Under the pieces are notes generated by a model, which did not search any database, was not told where the DNA came from, and saw only the letters and a program-made list of their open reading frames with translations. A program made the position numbers and the translations under genes. From an uncultured Atopobium sp. (GTDB lineage Bacteria > Actinomycetota > Coriobacteriia > Coriobacteriales > Atopobiaceae), in the NCBI GenBank assembly GCA_946997485.1, contig CAMPVF010000006.1, positions 1 through 64,000 of the forward strand: a stretch of DNA of 64,000 nucleotides, written 5' to 3'. Positions 42,974 through 52,800 of this stretch are shown piece after piece. Positions within the stretch are counted from its first letter, which is position 1. Every line of letters begins with the position of its first letter.

Positions 42974-44971
42974 ATGGACGAAGAAACGCGAGTTGTTTTT
43001 ACTTTAGATGCGTCGCAGCTAACGTCGCATGTGCATGCCATGGCTCCGTGCACGGTTTTGTGCACCCTGCTGCAAATTGTTGCCGATGCAAACAACGCGC
43101 TCTGGCTTGTATTGCAGTTGCAAAACAATGCTTTAGCTGCACAAACGTGCAAGTTTAGCGTGTCGATGACCGATGATGCAGGATATACCGCTCTTGTGCC
43201 CCAGCAAGCCTTTGCTGTAGAAGTTGGCGCAGAAAGCACCTGCAATGTTATGCCAATTGCACTTGGCGATGTGCCACTTCACGCAAATCTTACCAGCGTT
43301 GAAATGTATATATGGCGCTCGGATACGCCCGCCGATGCCGCGGCACCTGAGGCTGCACCTGTTGCCGTTAATGCGGCGCCCGCGGTTGCACCTGTTGCTG
43401 CTGTTGCAGGTGCTGTTGCCCCTGTGGCAGTAGCTCCAATAGCTGAAGCTGCGGCTGAACCCGCAGTTACGCCCGTTACGACTCATGCTGAAGCTGAAAC
43501 AGTATCTCCCGTTGCTGAAAGCGTTACACCCGTTGCAGCGCCTGCAGCTGATGCAGAACCTGTCAACGCAGCAAGCCCGCAAGCTGCACAAACAACCGTT
43601 ATGCCAGAGGCAAATCCACAAGCAGCAGATACCAACGCACCCGCAATGCCCGCAGCGCAGGTGTCGCAAGCAGCAGAGGCTGTGTTGCCAACCCTAGGTG
43701 ATGAGGGTTTTTCTCAACAAAAAAACGAAGGCGAAGCAACACCGCTTTATCCCGAGCATGCTGATGCTGCCCCCACCGAAGTTGTAGACCCGCTGGCAGC
43801 TGAAACGCCGCTTGCACCCGTTGCAGCCGAAACCGTGGTTTTACCTGCACAAACGCCGCAACAGCCAGTCCAATCTATGCAAGCGGCGCCCATGCCAGGC
43901 ATGCCGCAAACGCCGCAACAGCCATTGCCGCAGCAGCCATATCAACCTGCGCAAACGCAAACACCAACGGCGTTTACCCCCTATGCTACCCCGCACACGC
44001 AAGGCACTCCAAGCGCGACGACTATGCCAAGTATGGCGAATATGCCGGGCATGCCAAGTGCTCATAACGCTGCAAAACAAGCAGGCACCCCTGCTGGTCA
44101 TGCAAATAAGGGGCTCATCATAGCTGTAATTGTGCTTTCTGTTGTGCTCGTTGGCGTTATTGGCGGATTTTGTTATTACCACTTTGTTATCCAGCCAAAC
44201 GAAGCTACAAAACAGCAGGCAGCGCAATCGAAAACAAGCACGTCAGCCAATACCTCAAACGACAGCACTCAAAATGGCCAAGACACAACCAGTCAAAACG
44301 ACGACAACACGTTTTTAGCTATTACCAACAACACGTCGGAACCCTTCTGGGGTGTGTGGGCGTATGAATCGGATAATAAAAGCGACGCAGAAGCGCGCGC
44401 ACAAAAATTCACGCAAAAAGGCTATCCTGCCGTTGTGGTTGACACCCGAACGGTGCCGTCCGCGCCGCTACAAAAAAAGTGGGCAGTAACAATAGGCACG
44501 TGGAAAACAGAAAACGATGCTAAAAAGGCTATAAAAGCGCTGCAGGACGCAAACGTTGGAACGTTTTACACGGCATACAGCGGCGACATTAAACCGCAGG
44601 CAAATACGTCAGACCCCGTGACGCTTGAGTGCGAATTAGCTGCTGGCGGCACTATTAGTGGCAACGTTCGCAGAGACGCCAACGGCTATGTAATTGCCGA
44701 TTCCGACACGCACGAATACACCGAATCGGAAGTGCTCGCGCTTAATCTTACCCCCGCTGAGCTGTGCGTTGCTTGGAATGAGCCGTTTGCGCGTCAGGGG
44801 TACGTGTTTACTAACACAGGCATTCAAAAGTATTTTGAATCGTGCCCGTGGTATCAGGCAAAAGGAAGAGATATTACCTTGGTGGGCGCTCAAGCAAAGA
44901 ATAACGAGCTTTTTAAGAGCATTGCAAAACAGCGGGGTGATTTTAAGCCGTGGTTGTATCTTAAACCGTAA
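42974..44971 (+). CDS. Membrane-anchored protein with Ala/Pro/Gln-rich linker and SPOR-like C-terminal domain
   Basis: 665 residues from MDEETRVVFTLDASQLTSHV (AAAGGCGG upstream); the frame extends to 42902 but with a poorer start. The N-terminal about 120 residues look like a small beta domain. A long Ala/Pro/Val, then Pro/Gln/Met-rich linker (about 120-375) precedes one membrane helix (about 380-405, LIIAVIVLSVVLVGVIGGF). Past a Ser/Thr/Gln/Asn spacer lies a region (about 446-542) with WAVTIGTWKTENDAKKAIKA typical of SPOR peptidoglycan-binding folds. It probably works at the cell wall or septum. Confidence 0.75.
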   Translation: MDEETRVVFTLDASQLTSHVHAMAPCTVLCTLLQIVADANNALWLVLQLQNNALAAQTCKFSVSMTDDAGYTALVPQQAFAVEVGAESTCNVMPIALGDVPLHANLTSVEMYIWRSDTPADAAAPEAAPVAVNAAPAVAPVAAVAGAVAPVAVAPIAEAAAEPAVTPVTTHAEAETVSPVAESVTPVAAPAADAEPVNAASPQAAQTTVMPEANPQAADTNAPAMPAAQVSQAAEAVLPTLGDEGFSQQKNEGEATPLYPEHADAAPTEVVDPLAAETPLAPVAAETVVLPAQTPQQPVQSMQAAPMPGMPQTPQQPLPQQPYQPAQTQTPTAFTPYATPHTQGTPSATTMPSMANMPGMPSAHNAAKQAGTPAGHANKGLIIAVIVLSVVLVGVIGGFCYYHFVIQPNEATKQQAAQSKTSTSANTSNDSTQNGQDTTSQNDDNTFLAITNNTSEPFWGVWAYESDNKSDAEARAQKFTQKGYPAVVVDTRTVPSAPLQKKWAVTIGTWKTENDAKKAIKALQDANVGTFYTAYSGDIKPQANTSDPVTLECELAAGGTISGNVRRDANGYVIADSDTHEYTESEVLALNLTPAELCVAWNEPFARQGYVFTNTGIQKYFESCPWYQAKGRDITLVGAQAKNNELFKSIAKQRGDFKPWLYLKP

Positions 44972-45112
44972 CGCTGTTACCTGGCGGTATAACGCTGCGT
45001 GCAGTGTTTTGGTAAGGGCGTTTTATTGAGGGTATTTTGTTGAAGGTATCGCAGCGCGGCATTGCCGTGCTGCGGTTAAGCTGCCATGTTGGCTGTTTGC
45101 AGATTGGTAATT

Positions 45113-46345
45113 ATGAGCGCAACAACAAATCATACAGATGCGCGTTATAGCGCTGGCAATAGCGCTGCTGGTAATAGCGCTGGTAGAGAAGCCGCAAGCA
45201 GTGCGCAACGGCGCAAACATGCCGCGGTGCAACCAGCGGCGCAGGCATATGCACAAACAGCGGTGCAGCCGCTCTCTCATTCACCCAACCTTATACAGAA
45301 CGCCCACGCGATGCTGCACGCGCCATCAAAACGAGTCATTATATTAGGCTCGGTAGCAGGCGTGCTTGCCGTAGCTGCCCTAACAGCAGGATTGTTTGTA
45401 CTTACAACAAACAAAGCCAATACAACGGCCAAGCAAGCTGCCCTTGAGGAATCTGTGCAAACAAATACCAGCGCGCAAGACAGCGGAGATACCGCTACAA
45501 ACGAAAGCGACGCGCAATCTTCGAGCAACAATGCCACACCAGACGCATCCAATGCAAACGGACGCGATGACGCATCCGCGCAGCTAAGCGCCCTTAAAAC
45601 CGAGTTAGAGCAGGTAGTAACTCCATATGGCAATGCCGTTTCGGTATCGGTTGTTGCCATACGCACGGGCGCCACCTGCGACATAAACGCAAACAAGCAG
45701 GTTATTTCGGCATCGATGATTAAGCTTGCCGTGATGGCCGCCTATCTTCAGGCAGTTGACGCAGGCACCATTAACCCGCAACAAGCACTGCCCTTGGCAC
45801 GCATAAAAATTGTGGGTGGAACAGGCAAAATTCAGTCTGAGCGCGCGCGGACATACACCTATGATGCGTTATGCCGCTACATGATTATGTATAGCGATAA
45901 CACCGCAACAAATGCGCTGATAGATGCCCTTGGCGTGAACGCTGTTAATGCGCGAGCACGCGAGCTTGGCTGCACGCATACAACACTTAATCGCAAGCTT
46001 ATGCAGCTTAATACTGGTGTTGAAAATTACACGTCGGCGGCCGATGTAAGCCGACTTCTTTGTGCGTTTTACACGCAAACCGCCGCAAGCGCAGGTCAAT
46101 GCACCAAAGCCATGGACTTTTTGCTACAGCAAACCGATGGGGACGGCATTCCGCAGGGACTTTCTGGCGTGCAGTTTGCACACAAAACGGGAACGCTGAG
46201 CGGCATTCGTCACGATGGCGGGATTGTTATGGCGCGCAGCCCTTACACGATTGTGGTGATGTGTGAGCTGCCCGAAGGAAAAGCAAATGCCCTGATGGCG
46301 CAGGTTGCCCGCAAAACGCAGCAATATTTTTCCCGTACGCAGTAG
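45113..46345 (+). CDS. Membrane-anchored class A beta-lactamase-like serine hydrolase
   Basis: 410 residues. One membrane helix (about 75-97) follows a polar Ala/Gln-rich cytoplasmic segment; a Thr/Ser/Asn/Asp linker precedes the catalytic domain (about 150-405). The active-site motifs are all present: SMIK (about 201-204), SDN (about 261-263) and KTG (about 358-360). It could hydrolyse beta-lactams or act on peptidoglycan peptides; a wall-tethered house enzyme is as likely as a resistance factor. The start at 45113 is a best guess; 45086 is in frame and neither has a strong ribosome site. Confidence 0.85.
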   Translation: MSATTNHTDARYSAGNSAAGNSAGREAASSAQRRKHAAVQPAAQAYAQTAVQPLSHSPNLIQNAHAMLHAPSKRVIILGSVAGVLAVAALTAGLFVLTTNKANTTAKQAALEESVQTNTSAQDSGDTATNESDAQSSSNNATPDASNANGRDDASAQLSALKTELEQVVTPYGNAVSVSVVAIRTGATCDINANKQVISASMIKLAVMAAYLQAVDAGTINPQQALPLARIKIVGGTGKIQSERARTYTYDALCRYMIMYSDNTATNALIDALGVNAVNARARELGCTHTTLNRKLMQLNTGVENYTSAADVSRLLCAFYTQTAASAGQCTKAMDFLLQQTDGDGIPQGLSGVQFAHKTGTLSGIRHDGGIVMARSPYTIVVMCELPEGKANALMAQVARKTQQYFSRTQ

Positions 46346-46410
46346 CGGCAAATAGTAGCGGCAAACCAGCGTTTTCCCGCACGATAACAGCGCTATAAAA
46401 GCAAGGACAG

Positions 46411-46447
46411 AAAAACGCAGCCGCAAGCAACATGTGCCCACGGCTGC
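46411..46447 (-). terminator. Intrinsic terminator after the Yip1-like gene
   Basis: The stem GCAGCCG / CGGCTGC with a 17-base loop is followed by GTTTTTC on the minus strand, 37 bases past the stop. Confidence 0.7.
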
Positions 46448-46483
46448 AGCAATTAATGCAACGCTTTGCGCAGCTTACAGCAT

Positions 46484-47626
46484 TTACAGCAGGTGAAATG
46501 CGCCTAACACATTTTCGAACACTGACATTATCGACGCCAGTGAGAATATCATGTAAATAATTGCCGATATAATTGAGCCCAACATCGGAAGATACACAAG
46601 ATGCATGGTTTCGTGCGCGTCAGTGGAGCGACCTTCTGCAAGAACAACAATCGCGGCGGCGTAAAAGATAGGTCCGCTCATAACCAGCAAAATACCAGAT
46701 AGCACCGCCACATTGATAATGCCAAACAGCATTGCTAATACAGAAAACAGCAGGTTAATGTTGGAGTACTGCGCCACACGCGTTACAAAACCCAAAAACG
46801 AGAGCGGCTCTTTGTGATTCATACGATATGCCGCATACGTAAGCGCAAGGAAAATAAACTGACAAATAACCGTAACAACCACCATGTTAAATGCCGTGCC
46901 AACAATTGAATGCCCAATGTTGATAGTCACATGATTAACCGTTCCCGTGAAAAGCATGTCAAGACTTGCGTTGCTCGACGGCTGTATGGGGTTATACATC
47001 CTTCCCACCGAAACAGCAACCATCAGCGCAATGCAAAGCGGCTGCAACACAAGGGAAAGCACGCCAAACCAGGATGGGACAACATCGTTAAGTGATGGAT
47101 GTCTAATTGACGCCAAAACCCATCCAAAAAAGTTTGAGGCTGTTTGCTTTGCCTGCTGAACGTTTGCCGACGACGCAACCTGTTTCAACTGTGCAGCTGC
47201 AGCTTCGGTGGCGTTGGCAAATGCTTGTGACGCCTGAGCTGATGCAGGTGCTGCTGCTGAGAAAGGCTGATTGGTTGCAGGCTGCGGTTGAGGCGCAGCA
47301 TGAGGGGCTTGTTGCGGCTGCGGCTGGTGAGGTGTTCCGGGTATGGAGGCCGGCATAGGCGTGGGTGCGGGCATAGGCGTGGGTGCGCCAGGTACGCCCG
47401 GTATTGCTTGCGCAGGTGCTGGTGCTCCCGGCACGCCCGGTATTGCTTGCGCAGGTGCTGGTGCAGGCGCAGGTGCTGGTGCGGGCGCAGGTGCCGGTAC
47501 AGACGTGGGTGCCGACACACCAGCATACGCAGCCGTGTTAATGCGCACGCCACATCCCTTGCACTGGGCATCACCAATCGCAAGCGGCGTTCCGCATTTC
47601 GGACAACTAAAAGACATGGTAGCCAT
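46484..47626 (-). CDS. Zinc-ribbon membrane protein with a Yip1-like C-terminal domain
   Basis: 380 residues from MATMSFSCPKCGTPLAIGDA; AGAAGG lies six bases before the ATG at 47626. Cysteines 8, 11, 22 and 25 form a zinc ribbon. A Pro/Ala-rich linker with tandem repeats (QAIPGVPGAPAP twice) and a Gln/Ala segment follow. Five hydrophobic segments (about residues 180-375) fit the Yip1/DUF1282-like fold. Function unknown; it forms a tandem with another zinc-ribbon membrane protein upstream. Confidence 0.65.
   Translation of the reverse strand: MATMSFSCPKCGTPLAIGDAQCKGCGVRINTAAYAGVSAPTSVPAPAPAPAPAPAPAPAQAIPGVPGAPAPAQAIPGVPGAPTPMPAPTPMPASIPGTPHQPQPQQAPHAAPQPQPATNQPFSAAAPASAQASQAFANATEAAAAQLKQVASSANVQQAKQTASNFFGWVLASIRHPSLNDVVPSWFGVLSLVLQPLCIALMVAVSVGRMYNPIQPSSNASLDMLFTGTVNHVTINIGHSIVGTAFNMVVVTVICQFIFLALTYAAYRMNHKEPLSFLGFVTRVAQYSNINLLFSVLAMLFGIINVAVLSGILLVMSGPIFYAAAIVVLAEGRSTDAHETMHLVYLPMLGSIISAIIYMIFSLASIMSVFENVLGAFHLL
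47390..47500. repeat. In-frame tandem repeats in the Yip1-like gene
   Basis: A unit around GGCACGCCCGGTATTGCTTG occurs twice, and a GCAGGTGCTGGT hexamer-based run follows. Both encode the Pro/Ala linker and are multiples of three. Confidence 0.7.
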
Positions 47627-47843
47627 ATCAAACCTTCTTTCTTTATCGCTCACATGAGCGCACATTGCTCGCACTCACACCAGCAATCATATAAACAAAC
47701 TCAACCAACTTCGCCACATGCGCCAAACTCAACTACATTCGTCACATTCGCCAACTTCGCCACATTCGACCAAGTGTAACCAAGCCGCAGCTACAGCCAA
47801 AATTAGGGTTTAACCCAAAACGCAGCTAAAACACAGAGCTGCC

Positions 47844-49265
47844 CTACTGCTTTTGCTTATCCAACGTAAGCGTCCTGTTAAAAGTAACATTCCCCTTACC
47901 CGCATTCGGAAACGCGTCGTTCTTTATATTAACAACCATATAGCCCCGGTCGGCTGCGTGCCGTTTGCGCTGCCCATCAACACCGCGTATCAGCAACGTT
48001 ACGTTATTGGACGTATCGTGCACCTTAAGCACCACATCGCTGCTGGTAATCGCCACCGTTGCCGCCAGTCGACCGTTAATTACCAGGGGCTTAAACTGCG
48101 CGGTAGCATCAATGGGCTTACATTCGTACGTATAGCTCACGTCAGCCGTTTTATCGTTTACATTATTAATCGTAATTGTCATGGTTTCGGTGCTATCCCG
48201 ATGCATGGTATCGCTGTTAGTAAAGGTTTTACCAGCTACATCCCATTCCACCGAAGTTGTTTCCTTTGCATCGTTATGCTTGTTGTTAATAACTTCCCAG
48301 CCGCTTTTCTCAAAATACGCAAACGAGTACAGGTAGTTAACCACGCGCTTGCCGTACCAGTTACTTTCCGTATACCGGCACGGAACTGCGCATACATACT
48401 TACCGTCTTTTTGTTCAACGGGCGCTTCGTCGGTTTGCTCAAACGCATAGCCATCTTTTTCGTCTTTGTCCAGCGTAACGCCCTTTATTGGTACCGTTGT
48501 TACGTCGGAATATGCCGCAGGCGCGAGCTCGTTGCTATGCCACTCCCCGTTTTTGTTTTTGTCAAGACGCACACGATCGGTAAACGTCGTTTTAAAGTTG
48601 TCGTTTTGGATGGTGGCATGCACGGTACAAATGCGCATGGCATACACGCCGCTCTCTTCAGGTCTGCCAATCGACTCCTCAATGTCGTGCTGCGGCACCT
48701 TTTCTTCGCTCACAATGGTTAGGTCGGTAATTTTGTAATCGGACTGCTTTACAAACTTGCTTTTCATAAGACCGTTTGCAACAAAATCGGCATTTTCCAT
48801 GTAGACGGCTTTTATGGTATCGGGCGAAATGGTGTCGTTAAAAACGTGTGCTGCCACAAGGTATCCGCCAATGCCTACTACCAGCACAAATACGCAGGGC
48901 ACCAAAACACAAAGGAACTTTTGCCAGGATTTAAGCGCTTTAATATGGTTGAGAAAAGACCTGCGGTGCGCTGCGGGTTGTGGCTGCGCCATGGGCTGCG
49001 GTTGCAGCGGCGGTTGCGGCTGCATCGGTTGTGCGGGTTGAGGCTGCGCCATGGGCTGCGCTTGCAGCGGCACTTGCGGCTGCATAACCGGATTTACCAC
49101 GGGGTTTACAGCGGGGTTTACCACGGAATTTGCAACTGGGTTTACAGCGGGATTCATAACAGGTTCAACCACAGACGCATCGGGCATGCCGGGCAGAGCA
49201 GCGCCGCAGCACGGACATGCACGAGCGGCAGGGTCAACAGCGCTTTTACAGTGTGTACATTGCAT
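47844..49265 (-). CDS. Zinc-ribbon, single-pass membrane protein with extracytoplasmic domain
   Basis: 473 residues starting MQCTHCKSAVDPAARACPCC, with zinc ribbon cysteines 3, 6, 17 and 20. A repeat linker (VNPAVNPV, then QPQP/AQPMQPQ, about 30-95) precedes one membrane helix (about 116-140, VLVPCVFVLVVGIGGYLVA). The outer part (about 145-473) is beta-rich; I do not recognise it beyond a resemblance to two tandem similar domains. The pairing of an N-terminal cytoplasmic zinc ribbon with an outer domain is common in uncharacterised Coriobacteriia and Firmicutes envelope proteins. Confidence 0.65.
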   Translation of the reverse strand: MQCTHCKSAVDPAARACPCCGAALPGMPDASVVEPVMNPAVNPVANSVVNPAVNPVVNPVMQPQVPLQAQPMAQPQPAQPMQPQPPLQPQPMAQPQPAAHRRSFLNHIKALKSWQKFLCVLVPCVFVLVVGIGGYLVAAHVFNDTISPDTIKAVYMENADFVANGLMKSKFVKQSDYKITDLTIVSEEKVPQHDIEESIGRPEESGVYAMRICTVHATIQNDNFKTTFTDRVRLDKNKNGEWHSNELAPAAYSDVTTVPIKGVTLDKDEKDGYAFEQTDEAPVEQKDGKYVCAVPCRYTESNWYGKRVVNYLYSFAYFEKSGWEVINNKHNDAKETTSVEWDVAGKTFTNSDTMHRDSTETMTITINNVNDKTADVSYTYECKPIDATAQFKPLVINGRLAATVAITSSDVVLKVHDTSNNVTLLIRGVDGQRKRHAADRGYMVVNIKNDAFPNAGKGNVTFNRTLTLDKQKQ

Positions 49266-49375
49266 ACAGCCTCTTCTCTAACAAAGTTAAGGGCATTTAC
49301 CTGCATGTTTTCAAAATGATCGCACGTTGGCGTAGTTCATTAAAACGGAATTATACTCCTTATCACCTTGTCACC

Positions 49376-49411
49376 ACCCGAGAAACCTCACCTTTCCGCA
49401 GCTATACGTAC
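49376..49411. repeat. Flanking direct repeat, left copy
   Basis: CCCGAGAAACCTCACCTTTC and the following 14 bases (CGCAGCTATACGTA) recur exactly at 53969-54003. It lies 28 bases before the left inverted-repeat element and belongs to the same duplicated unit. Confidence 0.85.
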
Positions 49412-49439
49412 ACAAAAGTTGCGAGGACGACAGCCACGT

Positions 49440-49686
49440 GTAATTTTTCGGCAAAAATATTGAATGAAATTGGACAAAAACCCCACTTTGACACGAGGCA
49501 AACGCCCAAAATCGCCCAAACGTGCTCGCCGGGCCACGTGGTTAATCATGTTAACTAACGTACTACCTGCGGGAATGGAAAATGCTGCCAAGCAAGGTGC
49601 AGCAGATTTGCCTTCAACCACGCTCAACCTCGTGTCAAACTAGGGTTTTTGTACAATTTCGGCCAAAAAATCAACCGAAAAATTGT
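49440..49686 (+). mobile_element. TTGACACGAG inverted-repeat element, left of the AT-rich adhesin gene
   Basis: About 247 bp. The ends share about 59 bases of imperfect inverted repeat: an outer AATTTTTCGG block, then GAAATTG.ACAAAAACCC and TTTGACACGAGG. The boxes are 131 bases apart; the core is CCTGCGGGAATGGAAAAT. It is about 90 percent identical over the interior to the copy at 54096, in the same orientation. The rest of the 49266-49751 gap has no other visible gene. Confidence 0.78.
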
Positions 49687-49751
49687 CGCACCGTTGTGCG
49701 CGCAAGGCTGTACAAAGCAAGGAGTAGCTGCGTATTTCTGGCGCGTGTAGA

Positions 49752-49787
49752 TAAAAAAATGGCTTTTGCTTAAGAGCAAAAGCCATT
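49752..49787 (-). terminator. Intrinsic terminator of the AT-rich adhesin gene
   Basis: AATGGCTTTTGCT-TAAG-AGCAAAAGCCATT followed by TTTTTT on the minus strand, 50 bases past the stop codon. Confidence 0.9.
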
Positions 49788-49837
49788 ATCGCGTGCATAG
49801 TAACTGGTATAGCACGTAGCAAGAAAACGTGTACCTA

Positions 49838-52800
49838 CTAGTGGTTTTTCTTGCGACTATACGCAAAACCCGCAAGAGCTGCGCCAAGTGCCGCCAACGG
49901 CGCGGCAAAGCCAAATAAATCGCCTGTTTGCGGAACCTTAAGCTCGGGAGTTGGTACCGGCTCGGGTGTGGGCGCGGGTTCTGGCGTAGGCTCCGGAGTA
50001 GGTGTAGGCGCCGGTTCTGGCGTAGGCGCCGGTTCTGGCGTAGGCGCCGGTTCGGGGGTTGGTACCGGGTCGGGCGTAGGATCAGGGATTGGCTGCGGCG
50101 TAGGCGCAATTACGACCGTATACTGAATTGTCTTATTGTTCTTGTCATCTTTAATTAAAAAGTCTTTTCCATCTTCAGTTTGTTCTGCAGTCCATTTATA
50201 ATTATAAACTTCTTTTTTACCGGATTGTGAAGTTGCCTTTCCTTTAAAATTACCATAGACATTACCTACAACAGTTAACTTACTTCCATCAGATACACTA
50301 TCTTTCACTTTAATTCCAGGCACCTTTAAATCTAAAGTATCTGGTACAGATGTTACATCATTATATAAATCAGTAAATTTATTATAATTTGCATTTTTTA
50401 AAGTCATTTTAACAATGATTTTATTTCCATCAAGCTTAACATCTCCAGCTTTAACTTCAAAAAGTTTATTTTCTGTTAATGTTGCTTTTACATCAGTAGG
50501 AATTTCTAATCCTTCTGGAACTGTAAGCTCTGCTACAAATTCACTTTTTATATTCTCTGTTGTTATAGTGTCAGAATCTCCTGCATAATTATCTTTTAAA
50601 AGTTGTATTTGCTTTTTAATACTAGATACATCAAGTCTACCAGTGTATTCGAGCGATTCTCCACGATTTACCTTATGTAAGGCATTATGTTCAGTATCTT
50701 CACCTATTAAAATATCTCCACCAAGGGTTAATTGAACGGGTTTTGAAACCATTATTGTATATTGGATAGTAGAATCATCTTTTGCTTCTACATCTTTTCC
50801 TTCTTGTGATTGCTTACCAGTCCACTTAAAGTCAAATTTTTTAATTGTATCGCCATCTTTTGCTACTGCAGAAAAATCTCCTTTAACTTCTCCTTTAATC
50901 GTAAATTTTTCGCCGTCTTTTCTTTTATCAAAATCTTTTAATTTTAGCCCACTAACTGTTACTGAAAGTGTACTATCTTTATCACCTGTAGATAAGACTG
51001 CATCTTTTAATTTTTTATAATCTGTCATTCCATCTTTAAGTTTAAATGTTACAGTTATTTTTTGTCCATTTACTTTTGTATCACTAACTTCAAAACAATC
51101 TCCAAGTCCCTTGGCTTCTACTTGTAAATTTTTAGGAGCTTCTACTTCTTTAGGTAAAGTTAAAGTAGCAGTAAAAGTTGATTTTGCTCCAGTTAGGGAA
51201 ATTTTATCAAAGTCCTTTTCTTCTTTATTGAATATATTTTCAATTGCTTTCATTTTGTCCTTTATAGAAGATACATTCACTCCACCTGTTAAAGCAAATT
51301 CTTCATTTTCAGAAACGATTTTTATATCTTTACTTGTTTCTTTACTGTCTGACCAAATGTCAGAGTCAATTGTTTCTTGTGAAGAAATTTTATTTTCGTT
51401 AGGAATACTCGGATCATCTTTCCAAGTTAAATAGTAAGTTGTATCTTTAGTTATCTGCGGATTTTTACCTGGAGTATTAAAGATGTAAAACTTATGATCA
51501 TCAAATCTTATTCCAGTTCCGCCAGGTTCTGCTGTAGTTGACCAGTTATCCTTATTTCCAATGACAAAACCTATTTTTGTTGCCTTAACATCTGGTTTTA
51601 ACTCGTTATGGTCAAATCCATTTAGTAAATCAAATAACTTATCATTGTATTTTGCCTTTTTATTTAATACTGCAACATCGCCACCATTTGCATCTTTTTC
51701 TATAGTAAAGACATCTGTTTTAGTTTTAAAGATTGAATTTTCACTAAAAGTTCCGCCATTTGCTGAAAAAGAAACTTTATATTCATCATCAGTATATTTT
51801 GCGTAAAGGTCTATTTGACTTTGACCTTCAGCAAAGTCTATTTTATCTTTTGCATTATAAACTTTTCCGCTTCCATTAGGAGCTATTGTCCAGCCTGCAA
51901 ATTTTTTACCTTCTACTTTAAAATCATCTTTTTCTTTTAAGATATCATCAAAAGATAAAACTTCTATGTCTTTTGCATCTTTACTTACAGAAGATATATA
52001 GTCTTTACCAGCTCCGTTGTGATAGATAACTGTTTTTCTTTCCCATTTTGCATAAACTTCTGTGTCAGCAGTTAGTTTTTCATTCCAAACAAATGCTTTT
52101 TCTTCGCCTTTAGCTGTTTTGTAAAACCAGCCTAAGAATTTAACACCATTTTTATCTGTTGGATTACCAGGATTAACATTTCCTACAACATCATCAAGTT
52201 TATAACCTCTTATAGTCTTAAATTCTTTGTCAGCATTAGTATTATCAGCAAAGCTTGCATCAGCATTGTTTAATTTAAAAGTTACTTTAGCTGCTGGCGT
52301 CCAAACATATTTATTGCCATCATCAGATGGATTCTTTACAGAATACTCATAAGCGTTTCCATTTTTATTTATAGGATTGATTTTTTCTATATTTTTATCT
52401 GTTAATTGGAACCAAGTAAGTTTTTCGTTGCCATTTTCTTCTCCATTAACTGGAATTGCAAGACCTCCTTGATAGTTAGGAGAATATTTAACTTTGTGTG
52501 AACCACCTATTACAATGTAATTAGTTCCACTTTGACCAAGTCCATTATCAGAGTCGGATTTCATCGGTGTATTTACAACTGAATCTGCTCCAAAAACTAT
52601 CTTAGTATTTGGTTTGTCTTGTGCTCCAAATAATGAACCGCTATGTCCATCTCCTTCAAGATAGCCACCACTAAAGGTTGCTATACCTTCATTTGCATTA
52701 AATCCGCCATTTCCATTATTTTTTACAATTATTTTAGCCTCATTATCTACAAGCACTTTATTGCCATAACCAAAAGTTATGCCTTTTGCTCTCCAATGTG

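Noticed and set aside
47700..47775. Repeats TTCGCCACAT and CAACTTCGCC, considered as a CRISPR-like array
   Set aside because: Units are short, irregular and unspaced; there are no spacers or cas genes.
46900..47779. Plus-strand Arg/Gly-rich and Gly/Ala-rich frames opposite the zinc-ribbon genes
   Set aside because: They mirror the Pro/Ala-rich repeats of the minus-strand genes.
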